Below are positions 1 through 5,443 of a stretch of DNA of 6,410 nt, piece by piece; within the stretch, counting starts at the first letter, position 1, and each line of letters begins with the position of its first letter. Origin of the DNA: PALSA-1006 sp964532405 (GTDB lineage: Bacteria; Pseudomonadota; Gammaproteobacteria; Burkholderiales; Gallionellaceae). A program made the translations under genes and the position numbers. The notes under the pieces were generated by a model. That model had not been told where the DNA came from, ran no database searches, and was given only the letters and a program-made list of their open reading frames with translations. The stretch spans positions 1 through 6,410 of the forward strand of contig CAZHIC010000067.1 in NCBI GenBank assembly GCA_964532405.1, given 5' to 3'.

Positions 1-141
1 ACATACATCTCACAACCCTCTTCGCTCAGGCTCATCTCTGGATTGGAAAATACTGAGTGTGACGTGCAGCATGCCTATATTGTATGGGCGCAGCACCGGA
101 CAATAAAAACAGCTACGTGATTCCAGAGGGACGCCGACACC

Positions 142-873
142 CTACTCCAGCCAGATGAACGTGCCCATGCGTCCGGTCATGCCATCGCGCCGATAAGAGA
201 AGAAACGCGCAGGATCGTTATAGGTGCAGTGCTCGCCCCCGTAAACGCGTGAAACACCCAGTGCATGCAGGCGTTGACGTGCCAGCAGATAGATGTCGGC
301 CAGCCACTTGCCCTCGGTGCCGTGCAAGAAGGCTTCTGCCGCCTGCGCGTGGTGCGCGATGAATTCAGCGCGCACCTCCTCGCCCACTTCGAATGCGCGC
401 TGACTGATGGCCGGGCCGAACCAAGCCATCAACTTGTGCGGCGCAACGCCCATCGACTGCACCGTCGCATCGATCACGCCTGCCGCCAATCCTTTCCAAC
501 CCGCGTGCGCCACACCGACCACCGTGCCAGCTTCATCGCACAGCAATACAGGAAGACAATCCGCCGTCATCGCCACACAGACCGCACCGCGACGATGCGC
601 TACGCTAGCATCAGCCAGAATCAGGCAACCCGCATTGTCCGCATCGGCGACGACCGTGCCATGCACTTGCTGTAACCATACCGGCTCGCTGGGCATGAGC
701 GTTGCGAGCATCTGCCGGTTGCGCGCCACAGAGTGCGACGCATCGCCCACATGATCGCCCAAATTGAAACTGTCATACGGTGCGACACTCACGCCGCCGA
801 TGCGCGTGGTCTGCAAGCTGCGCACATTTTTGGGGGCGGGCCAATCGGGGATGAGGCAGCGTTCAACGGGCAT
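142..873 (-). CDS. pgeF: Peptidoglycan editing factor PgeF (YfiH/LACC1 multicopper-polyphenol-oxidase fold)
   Basis: The 243-residue product belongs to the YfiH/DUF152 family. Family knowledge: E. coli PgeF keeps L-serine out of position 1 of the peptidoglycan stem peptide, and relatives such as LACC1 act on purine nucleosides; cytoplasmic. Seen here (numbered from the chosen start): QVHG at 69-72, TADCLPVL at about 103-110, AHAGWKG at about 122-128, GPAIS near 153-157, and a C-terminal RFFSYRRDG..TGR. The expected zinc ligands are H71, C106 and H123, all present. Length is normal for the family. Start choice: an ATG lies three codons upstream (880-882), but the ribosome binding site AAGGGAGG (883-890) abuts it directly; the ATG at 871-873 sits 9 nt from the site and is preferred. 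It lies 107 bp downstream of rluD on the same strand, the rluD-pgeF order also found in E. coli, and is probably co-transcribed. No clpB start is visible to its left, unlike E. coli. Confidence 0.95.
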   Translation of the reverse strand: MPVERCLIPDWPAPKNVRSLQTTRIGGVSVAPYDSFNLGDHVGDASHSVARNRQMLATLMPSEPVWLQQVHGTVVADADNAGCLILADASVAHRRGAVCVAMTADCLPVLLCDEAGTVVGVAHAGWKGLAAGVIDATVQSMGVAPHKLMAWFGPAISQRAFEVGEEVRAEFIAHHAQAAEAFLHGTEGKWLADIYLLARQRLHALGVSRVYGGEHCTYNDPARFFSYRRDGMTGRMGTFIWLE

Positions 874-882
874 GACGAACAT

Positions 883-890
883 CCTCCCTT
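883..890 (-). promoter_or_regulatory. Ribosome binding site that decides the pgeF start
   Basis: On the minus strand this reads AAGGGAGG. It touches the upstream ATG (880-882) with no spacer but is 9 nt from the in-frame ATG at 871-873, so it supports the shorter PgeF. Confidence 0.7.
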
Positions 891-916
891 GACAATGAAA
901 TTCGTCGCGCCCGTTT

Positions 917-954
917 CCCTCTCCCTAACCCTCTCCCGCAAGCGGGCGAGGGGA
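917..954 (-). repeat. REP-type palindromic repeat between rluD and pgeF
   Basis: A stem of 11 positions (929-939 against 942-952, 10 paired and one T/C mismatch) with an AA loop is flanked on the left by the tail CCCTCTCCCTAA (917-928). Read on the minus strand the tail is TTAGGGAGAGGG, matching 10 of 12 bases of the tail at 5221-5232, so it belongs to the same repeat family as the two copies upstream of htpX. The hairpin lies in the transcribed spacer between two co-oriented genes, where it could stabilise or attenuate the mRNA (inference). There is no T tract, so it is not a classic intrinsic terminator. Confidence 0.75.
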
Positions 955-980
955 CGAACGAACGCTGCGCGAATTTCAAA

Positions 981-2048
981 TTACCGAATCTCATGCGCAA
1001 CCGCCCTGATCCTTTCCAACAACTGGCGCATATCGCCTGGCATATTCACCTGCCATTCCATCCACTCGCCCGTCTCGGGATGTTCCAACCCCAAACGTTC
1101 CGCGTGCAAGGCTTGGCGCGGAAATTCCAGCAAGGTGGAACGCATCTGCGGCGGGCATTTTTGCGCGCCCTTGATGTAGATATGGTCGCCCACCAGCGGA
1201 TGGCGCAGATGCGCCATGTGGACGCGAATCTGGTGCGTGCGTCCGGTTTCCAGTTTGCAGCGCAACAAGGTGCAACCGGGGAACGATTCAACCACGGAAT
1301 AATGCGTAACGGCGGGCTTTCCACCTTCCACCACGGCCATCTTGGTGCGTTGCGAGGGATGGCGGTCTATAGGCTCATCGACCCGCCCGCCGCGCTCGAT
1401 CTCGCCGTGCGCCAACGCCAGATATTCGCGGCTCACGCTACGATCCTGCAACTGGCGCACCAGATCGGTTTGCGCGGTGATCGTCCGCGCCACCACCAGC
1501 AGACCGCTGGTATCTTTATCCAGTCGATGCACGATACCTGCTCGCGGGACTCCGCCCAGCGACGGATCATGGTGCAGCAAGGCATTGAGCAGAGTGCCCT
1601 GCCAATTGCCACTACCCGGATGCACCACCAGCCCGACCGGCTTGTTGATGACGAGGATGCTGTCGTCTTCGTAAACGATCTCAAGCGCGATGTCCTCGGC
1701 CAGATAGGGCTGATCGGCAAGATTACTCTGCGGAATGACCTTGAGCTTCTCGCCGCCCCACACTTTCTGCTTGGAAGTCGCCGCAGCACCATTCAACGTG
1801 ACCTGCCCTTGCGCCACCCATTCTTGCAAGCGGCTGCGCGAATACTCCGGCAGCAGCTTTGCCAGCGCCTGATCCAGACGCATCCCGCCATACTCAAGCG
1901 GCACGGTAAAACTCAATGCTGACGGAACTTCCGGGAGTGCGGCGGCATCGAGGTCGGCATCTGCATCCGCGTCGAACGGGGTAACACTAGGCTGGGTGGC
2001 GTGGGTATCTTTGGTATAATTGTGCATATTTTTATTGGATTCGGTCAT
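981..2048 (-). CDS. rluD: 23S rRNA pseudouridine synthase RluD (RluA family)
   Basis: From the chosen start the product is 355 residues. Family knowledge: RluD isomerises uridines 1911, 1915 and 1917 in helix 69 of 23S rRNA and supports late 50S assembly. Seen: an S4 RNA-binding domain at about 55-102 (GMRLDQALAKLLPEYSRSRL onwards), then the synthase domain with INKP, VVHPG, and the catalytic IVHRLDKDTSG whose first aspartate is D177, followed by the LETGRTHQIRVH motif and QALHA. Pairing of S4 domain, RLDKDT motif and bamD neighbourhood favours RluD over RluC. The first ~50 residues form a variable, acidic Ala/Asp-rich extension (DADADAD) that makes it longer than the 326-residue E. coli protein. 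The start is uncertain: ATG at 2046-2048 overlaps the divergent bamD ATG, a second ATG lies at 2025-2027, a TTG at 2112-2114 is unlikely, and none has a good ribosome binding site. Function is secure. Confidence 0.93.
   Translation of the reverse strand: MTESNKNMHNYTKDTHATQPSVTPFDADADADLDAAALPEVPSALSFTVPLEYGGMRLDQALAKLLPEYSRSRLQEWVAQGQVTLNGAAATSKQKVWGGEKLKVIPQSNLADQPYLAEDIALEIVYEDDSILVINKPVGLVVHPGSGNWQGTLLNALLHHDPSLGGVPRAGIVHRLDKDTSGLLVVARTITAQTDLVRQLQDRSVSREYLALAHGEIERGGRVDEPIDRHPSQRTKMAVVEGGKPAVTHYSVVESFPGCTLLRCKLETGRTHQIRVHMAHLRHPLVGDHIYIKGAQKCPPQMRSTLLEFPRQALHAERLGLEHPETGEWMEWQVNMPGDMRQLLERIRAVAHEIR
2012..2020 (+). promoter_or_regulatory. Extended -10 promoter element for bamD
   Basis: TGGTATAAT is a perfect extended -10 (TGnTATAAT). 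No convincing -35 hexamer lies upstream, which is common with extended -10 promoters. A start near 2027 would give a leader of about 20 nt to the bamD ATG at 2047. The element sits inside the N-terminal coding region of the divergent rluD. Confidence 0.6.
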
Positions 2049-2853
2049 GCGCCATAGTTTATACGTTTTTCTCCTGCTCACGTTAGTTGCATGCAGCACC
2101 GCCCCCGATGACAAGAACTATTCCGCCGAAGAGCTCTACTCTATGGCGACGGGGAACATGGAAGACCACAGCTTCGAGCAGGCGGTAAAAAAGTTCGAGA
2201 AGCTGCAATCGCGCTACCCCTATGGACGCTATGCGCAGCAGGCACAAATGGAGATCGCTTACGCCTACTACAAACAGGGCGAACCGGCTCCAGCGCTCAG
2301 CGCGATCGAGCGTTTCCTCAAGCAATATCCCAACAATACGCATATCGACTATATGTATTACCTGAAAGGGCTGATCAATTTCGATGAGAATTTGAACGGC
2401 GTATTGAACGCGATTTCGCAGCAAGACCCTTCCGAGCGCGACCCGAAATCGGTACGCGAATCGTTCAACGCCTTCAAGGAATTGGTGACTCGCTTTCCCT
2501 CTAGCTCATACACCCCCGACGCAAGGCTGCGTATGCAATATCTCCTCAACACCTTGGCCGGATCAGACGTCCATATCGCCAGCTATTACCTCCGTCGCGG
2601 CGCTTACATCGCCGCAGCGAATCGGGCCAAAGGCGTGCTGATCGATTACCCGCAAACGCCGCAAACGCGCGAGGCGTTGCAGATCATGGTGCAAGCCTAC
2701 GGCGCGATGGGAATGAACGACCTGCGCGATGACGCGCAGCGCGTGCTGAACCAAAACACCACGCCCAATGAACGCGCGCCTGCACCGACAAAGCCGCAGA
2801 GCAAACCTGATGCGGGCGCCGGTTCCGGCGTCGCATCTGGAGCCCGTCCTTGA
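2047..2853 (+). CDS. bamD: Outer membrane protein assembly factor BamD (lipoprotein)
   Basis: The 268-residue product is the essential TPR lipoprotein of the BAM complex (family knowledge), bound to BamA at the periplasmic face of the outer membrane and helping insert beta-barrel proteins. Seen: a lipoprotein signal with lipobox LVAC at residues 13-16 (lipidated C16), then the BamD-type TPR array at about 30-235, including FEKLQSRYPYGRYAQQAQ, IDYMYYLKGL, the RDP motif at 131-133, FP.S.Y.PDA near 150-159 and YYLRRGAYIAAANR. The last ~30 residues form a Pro/Ala/Gly-rich tail (from about 238) beyond the region aligned to E. coli BamD (245 residues). Start ATG 2047 is chosen because an upstream in-frame start would add residues ahead of the signal peptide. 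The ribosome binding site is weak (GGA about 8 nt upstream). It heads a plus-strand cluster with the NUDIX and mlaA genes. Confidence 0.96.
   Translation: MRHSLYVFLLLTLVACSTAPDDKNYSAEELYSMATGNMEDHSFEQAVKKFEKLQSRYPYGRYAQQAQMEIAYAYYKQGEPAPALSAIERFLKQYPNNTHIDYMYYLKGLINFDENLNGVLNAISQQDPSERDPKSVRESFNAFKELVTRFPSSSYTPDARLRMQYLLNTLAGSDVHIASYYLRRGAYIAAANRAKGVLIDYPQTPQTREALQIMVQAYGAMGMNDLRDDAQRVLNQNTTPNERAPAPTKPQSKPDAGAGSGVASGARP
2058..2063 (-). promoter_or_regulatory. Possible -10 hexamer for rluD
   Basis: On the minus strand this reads TATAAA (5 of 6 to consensus) and would place a start of transcription about at the ATG at 2046-2048 (near-leaderless) or about 23 nt before the ATG at 2025-2027. No clear -35 was found, and the position inside the bamD signal-peptide codons makes chance occurrence plausible. 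Confidence 0.25.
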
Positions 2854-3410
2854 AATTCTGCCCCGAATGCGGAGCCCCCGTCGAGCTGCGCCTGCCGCAG
2901 GACGACAACCGCGAACGCCACGTCTGCACCGTGTGCGCCTCCATTCATTACCACAACCCTAAGCTCATCGTCGGCGCTATCCCCGAGTGGAAAGACGGAC
3001 GCATTCTGCTGTGCCGCCGCGCCATCGAGCCGCGCCACGGTTTATGGACACTGCCCGCCGGATTCATGGAAAACGGCGAGACCACTGCCGAAGCCGCCGC
3101 ACGCGAAACGCTGGAAGAAGCCAACGCGCGGGTCGACATCGGCGAACTATATTCGATGCACAACCTGCCCTATATCAATCAGGTGCATTTGCTGTTCCGC
3201 GCCCGCCTGCTCGACCTCGACTTCTCGCCCGGCGTAGAAAGTCTGGAAGTCGCACTTTTTAAAGAAAGCGAAATTCCGTGGGATACGCTCGCCTTTCGTC
3301 CGGTGAAATACACCTTGCAACGCTATTTTGCCGATCACAAAAACGGCGGCTTCCCATTTTTTATAGCAGATTTAACTCCACCAGCGCAAAAACACGACAA
3401 TCACGCATAA
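2850..3410 (+). CDS. NUDIX hydrolase with N-terminal zinc ribbon
   Basis: A 186-residue protein of the zinc-ribbon NUDIX type (Nudix_N_2 plus NUDIX). Seen: a ribbon with C4-x2-C7 and C26-x2-C29 followed by IHYHNPK, the usual junction in this group; then a NUDIX box beginning at G71 with E77, R85, E86, E89 and E90, the metal-binding glutamates intact. The canonical Gly late in the box is Asn92 and the preceding bulky position is Thr87 (RETLEEANA), which I recall as usual for this subgroup. Family members cleave nucleoside diphosphates linked to another moiety, such as ADP-ribose, NADH or FAD; the substrate here cannot be read from sequence. The start is a TTG whose last two bases overlap the bamD TGA (TTGA at 2850-2853), a layout suggesting translational coupling. 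No ATG would preserve the CPECG ribbon. It lies 29 bp before mlaA. Family assignment is firm; the specific enzyme is not. Confidence 0.9.
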   Translation: MKFCPECGAPVELRLPQDDNRERHVCTVCASIHYHNPKLIVGAIPEWKDGRILLCRRAIEPRHGLWTLPAGFMENGETTAEAAARETLEEANARVDIGELYSMHNLPYINQVHLLFRARLLDLDFSPGVESLEVALFKESEIPWDTLAFRPVKYTLQRYFADHKNGGFPFFIADLTPPAQKHDNHA

Positions 3411-3439
3411 TCCGACCATTGATCGCCGAAACACACCGC

Positions 3440-4135
3440 ATGAAATCTATCCTTATCCTCTCTATCGTCCTTCTTTTAACGGGATGCGCTGCAACCCCGA
3501 ACAGCGACCCGAAAGACCCGTTTGAAAGCTATAACCGCAAAGCATATAAATTCAACGACGCGCTCGACAGAAACGTACTCAAGCCGGCAGCCAAAGGTTA
3601 CAACGCCGTCTTACCCGAACCCGTCAAGATCATGTTGCACAACTTTTTTTCCAATCTGGACGATGTCACCGTCACGCTGAACGACTTGCTGCAACTGAAA
3701 TTCAAACAAGCGGCGTCAGACGGCAGCCGGGTCTTATTCAATTCCACATTCGGAATATTCGGCCTCCTGAACGTCACCAGCAATCTCGAAAAACATAACG
3801 AGGACTTCGGCCAAACGCTGGGTTATTGGGGTGTCGGCAGCGGGCCGTATCTGATGCTGCCGTTCTTCGGCCCCAGTTCGGTACGCGATGGAGTGGGACT
3901 GGGAGGAGACAGCATGACGAGCGTCATCACCAACATTCGCGACGTGCCCACGCGCAACAGCTTGTATGTCACCGACAAGATCCACGTCCGCGCTGGGTTA
4001 CTGGAACTCGACCAGACGCTAGACGATGCTTCTGATCGCTACACCTTCATCCGCGACTTTTACCTCGCGCGCCGCCAGAGCCTGGTGTACGACGGCAATC
4101 CGCCAAGAGCAACATATATCGACGAGGAAGATTGA
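3440..4135 (+). CDS. mlaA: MlaA/VacJ outer-membrane lipid asymmetry lipoprotein
   Basis: The 231-residue product is an MlaA-family lipoprotein. Family knowledge: MlaA sits in the outer membrane, associates with trimeric porins, and extracts mislocalised phospholipids from the outer leaflet for retrograde transport via MlaC and the MlaFEDB complex. Seen: a signal peptide with lipobox LTGC at 13-16 (lipidated C16), then DPFESYNRKAYKFND at 26-40, VLKPAAKGY, NFFSNLDD at 68-75, NDLLQ, EDFGQTLGYWGVGSGPYL at 121-138, LPFFGPSSVRDG at 140-151 and the closing RYTFIRDFYLARR. Length is near the ~250 residues of E. coli MlaA. The ATG at 3440 is chosen because the signal peptide begins there; longer in-frame options run back into the NUDIX gene. 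No strong ribosome binding site is visible, so expression may depend on upstream transcription. The other mla genes are not in the window. The gene ends before a repeat-rich hairpin block. Confidence 0.95.
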   Translation: MKSILILSIVLLLTGCAATPNSDPKDPFESYNRKAYKFNDALDRNVLKPAAKGYNAVLPEPVKIMLHNFFSNLDDVTVTLNDLLQLKFKQAASDGSRVLFNSTFGIFGLLNVTSNLEKHNEDFGQTLGYWGVGSGPYLMLPFFGPSSVRDGVGLGGDSMTSVITNIRDVPTRNSLYVTDKIHVRAGLLELDQTLDDASDRYTFIRDFYLARRQSLVYDGNPPRATYIDEED

Positions 4136-4145
4136 TTCTGGAGTG

Positions 4146-4230
4146 CAGCGGCACGACGCTGGTTTTTAAACAGCGAACGCTGGTTTTTAAACAGCGAACG
4201 CTGCTTTTTAAACAGCGAACGCTGCTTTTT
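4146..4230 (+). terminator. Four serial hairpin-T5 units after mlaA
   Basis: Each unit is CAGCG, a short loop, CGCTG, one G or C, then TTTTT. The first spans 4146-4167 with loop GCACGA; the next three have palindromes at 4171-4182, 4192-4203 and 4213-4224, each followed by five T. Stems are short (4-5 bp, extendable by AAA/TTT across one unpaired base in the later units), so each alone would be weak; in series they could end mlaA transcription. Stems also form on the opposite strand and may act on htpX transcripts. Termination is inferred. Confidence 0.5.
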
Positions 4231-4234
4231 AAAA
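4156..4234. repeat. 21-bp tandem repeat, about 3.75 copies
   Basis: Units at 4156-4176, 4177-4197 and 4198-4218, and a partial fourth from 4219 that matches to about 4234. Each begins ACGCTG, has G (units 1-2) or C (units 3-4) at position 7, then T5A3, and ends CAGCGA. Apart from position 7 the three full units are identical, indicating recent expansion or correction. Confidence 0.9.
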
Positions 4235-4265
4235 CCGCGCAGTCATGCCAGCGCACTCCAAACGA

Positions 4266-5147
4266 TTAGCGTGCCGCGCGCAACGCCTCGATACGCTCAT
4301 CCAATGGCGGGTGGGTCATAAACAATTTGGAAAATCCGCCGCTGCTGGAAATCGCCATCGCCGCCATGTTTTCCGGCATCGCCGCTTTCTCGTGATTGAC
4401 TTTCAATTTCTCCAGTGCAGAAATCATCTTTTGGCGTCCTGCCAGATTCGCCCCGCCCGCATCGGCACGGAACTCGCGCTGGCGCGAAAACCACATGACA
4501 ACGATGCTGGCCAATACGCCCAACACCAGTTGCGCCACGATTTCGGCCACAAATGCACCGATGCCGGGGCCTTCACGTCCATCGTTCTTGAGCAGTACAC
4601 GATCCACAAAATAGCCGAACAGCTTGGAGAAGAACACCACGAAGGTATTGACCACGCCCTGAATCAAGGCCAGCGTCACCATGTCGCCGTTGGCGACGTG
4701 GCTGATCTCATGCGCCAGCACCGCTTCGACTTCATCTTTGCTCATGTTGTTGAGCAACCCGGTGCTCACTGCCACCAATGCGTCGTTGCGGTTCCATCCG
4801 GTCGCGAAAGCGTTCACATCCGGCGCGTCGTAAATCGCCACTTCCGGCATACCAATACCGGCAGCCTGTGCCTGACGACGCACCGTTTCCAGCAACCAGC
4901 GCTCGGTCGGATCGAACGGATTCGTGATGACCTGCGCACCGACCGACTGCTTGGCCATCCATTTGGACATGAACAAAGAAACAATCGAACCGGCAAAACC
5001 GATCACGGCCGACAACACCAACAACGCGGTGAAATTGATACCGCCACTCTGATCCATCCAGCGATCCACGCCCAGCAAGCGCAACGTGATGTTGATGACG
5101 AGCAGAACCGCGACATTGGTCAAAATAAATAGGAAAATACGTTTCAT
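4266..5147 (-). CDS. htpX: HtpX, membrane-bound zinc metalloprotease (M48)
   Basis: The 293-residue product is an M48B protease of the HtpX type. Family knowledge: HtpX is an inner-membrane heat- and envelope-stress protease that cleaves misfolded membrane proteins, overlapping in role with FtsH. Seen: hydrophobic segments at about 4-24 and 38-58, the NPFDP element at 76-80, PDVNAFATG at 109-117, the zinc site HEISH with H146, E147 and H150, two further hydrophobic stretches at about 156-178 and 195-219, and SRQREFRADA in which E225 is the expected third zinc ligand. The C-terminal THPPLDERIEAL is also typical. Length matches E. coli HtpX (293). The ATG at 5147 is chosen over an upstream in-frame start because GGAG at 5155-5158 lies 7 nt before it, and the extension would translate a REP repeat. 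It is convergent with mlaA. No heat-shock or Cpx site was recognised. Confidence 0.96.
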   Translation of the reverse strand: MKRIFLFILTNVAVLLVINITLRLLGVDRWMDQSGGINFTALLVLSAVIGFAGSIVSLFMSKWMAKQSVGAQVITNPFDPTERWLLETVRRQAQAAGIGMPEVAIYDAPDVNAFATGWNRNDALVAVSTGLLNNMSKDEVEAVLAHEISHVANGDMVTLALIQGVVNTFVVFFSKLFGYFVDRVLLKNDGREGPGIGAFVAEIVAQLVLGVLASIVVMWFSRQREFRADAGGANLAGRQKMISALEKLKVNHEKAAMPENMAAMAISSSGGFSKLFMTHPPLDERIEALRAAR

Positions 5148-5154
5148 TGCTTGT

Positions 5155-5159
5155 CTCCG
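5155..5159 (-). promoter_or_regulatory. Ribosome binding site of htpX
   Basis: Reads CGGAG on the minus strand with a 7-nt gap to the ATG at 5147; it fixes the htpX start and argues against the longer reading frame through the REP repeat. Confidence 0.75.
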
Positions 5160-5197
5160 AAATGACTGATAAAACCAAATTTTATTAGCTAAACATC

Positions 5198-5232
5198 CCC
5201 TCCCCCATGCAGGGGGAGGGTTAGGGTGGGGG
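5198..5232 (+). repeat. REP palindrome, left member of inverted pair
   Basis: A perfect 9-bp stem (5198-5206 with 5212-5220) with loop ATGCA, followed by the tail TTAGGGTGGGGG (5221-5232). It is 31 of 35 identical to the inverted copy at 5260-5294. It lies about 50 bp upstream of the htpX start, inside the likely promoter or leader region. Confidence 0.85.
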
Positions 5233-5259
5233 TAGAAACGCTGCATCTCAACGAGCCAA

Positions 5260-5294
5260 CCCCCATCCTAGCCTTCCCCCTGCATGGGGGAAGG
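5260..5294 (-). repeat. REP palindrome, right member of inverted pair
   Basis: A perfect 9-bp stem (5272-5280 with 5286-5294) with loop TGCAT; its tail (5260-5271) points toward the left member across a 27-bp spacer. Two of the four differences from the left copy, T5274 and A5292, are a compensatory pair that keeps the stem. Together the two copies form a REPIN-like unit between the divergent htpX and the membrane-protein gene. Confidence 0.85.
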
Positions 5295-5337
5295 AACAAA
5301 TTTAGCGCGAATGAAAATATTACCACGCACCCTCACG

Positions 5338-5354
5338 GCCCCCCAGATGGGGGC
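5338..5354. repeat. Small GC-rich hairpin upstream of the membrane-protein gene
   Basis: GCCCCC (5338-5343) pairs with GGGGGC (5349-5354) around loop CAGAT. With the preceding CCCTCACG it resembles a degraded REP relative, but the match is too short to be certain. The rest of the 5148-5443 gene-free stretch holds only the REP pair and the candidate start signals listed. Confidence 0.4.
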
Positions 5355-5401
5355 ATAAAGCAAAGTTTCAAGCCCCTTGCGAGCATCACATTAACTGGCG
5401 G

Positions 5402-5410
5402 TGATACACT
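5402..5410 (+). promoter_or_regulatory. Candidate extended -10 for the membrane-protein gene
   Basis: TGATACACT fits TGnTAnnnT with a 4/6 hexamer. It would start transcription near 5417, about 27 nt before the TTG start. A possible -35 (TTGCGA, 5377-5382) has an over-long 22-nt spacer, so support rests on the -10 alone. Confidence 0.35.
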
Positions 5411-5431
5411 CGCGCGCTATTGGAGCACCAC

Positions 5432-5437
5432 AAGGAG
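5432..5437 (+). promoter_or_regulatory. Ribosome binding site deciding a TTG start
   Basis: AAGGAG, with 6 nt between it and the TTG at 5444-5446. The alternative in-frame TTG at 5420 lies upstream of this site and lacks a comparable one. Confidence 0.75.
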
Positions 5438-5443
5438 AAAAAG

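Larger units (their letters stand above)
4139..4260. repeat. Near-palindromic block with 15-bp imperfect terminal inverted repeats
   Basis: TGGAGTGCAGCGGCA (4139-4153) pairs with TGCCAGCGCACTCCA (4246-4260): 12 of 15 positions complementary, arranged as 8 bp, an AGC/AGC internal loop, then 4 bp. Further in, GGTTTT (4161-4166) is complementary to AAAACC (4231-4236). The arms enclose the tandem repeats, and their symmetry centre (about 4199.5) falls 2 bp from the centre of the middle core palindrome (about 4197.5). The whole gap between the mlaA stop and the htpX stop is therefore one folded unit. Confidence 0.7.

Noticed and set aside
1..107. Possible minus-strand promoter (TTTATT at 102-107, TACAAT at 79-84, 17-bp spacer) and an ATG at 33-35 opening a frame off the left edge
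   Set aside because: The -35 matches only 3 of 6, no ribosome binding site precedes the ATG at useful spacing, and only 11 codons are visible, so neither can be supported.
993..1922. Long plus-strand open frame of 309 codons
   Set aside because: It is the antisense shadow of rluD, whose protein is conserved through motifs; the plus-strand translation is His/Arg/Gln-rich with no family signal.
4047..4256. Minus-strand open frame with a repeated seven-residue motif (K-S/T-S-V-R-C-L) across the tandem repeats
   Set aside because: The periodic peptide follows automatically from a 21-bp repeat being a multiple of three. The frame then runs antisense through the conserved 3' end of mlaA and has no ribosome binding site.
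4139..4260. CRISPR array
   Set aside because: The 21-bp units are directly adjacent with no unique spacers, and no cas genes are present.
4245..5132. Plus-strand open frame of 295 codons
   Set aside because: It is the antisense shadow of htpX, with the same His/Gln/Arg-rich composition and no start signals.
5148..5246. Longer HtpX start 33 codons upstream
   Set aside because: It would translate a REP palindrome and ignore the well-spaced GGAG site before the ATG at 5147; known HtpX proteins begin with the MKRIFLF-like segment.
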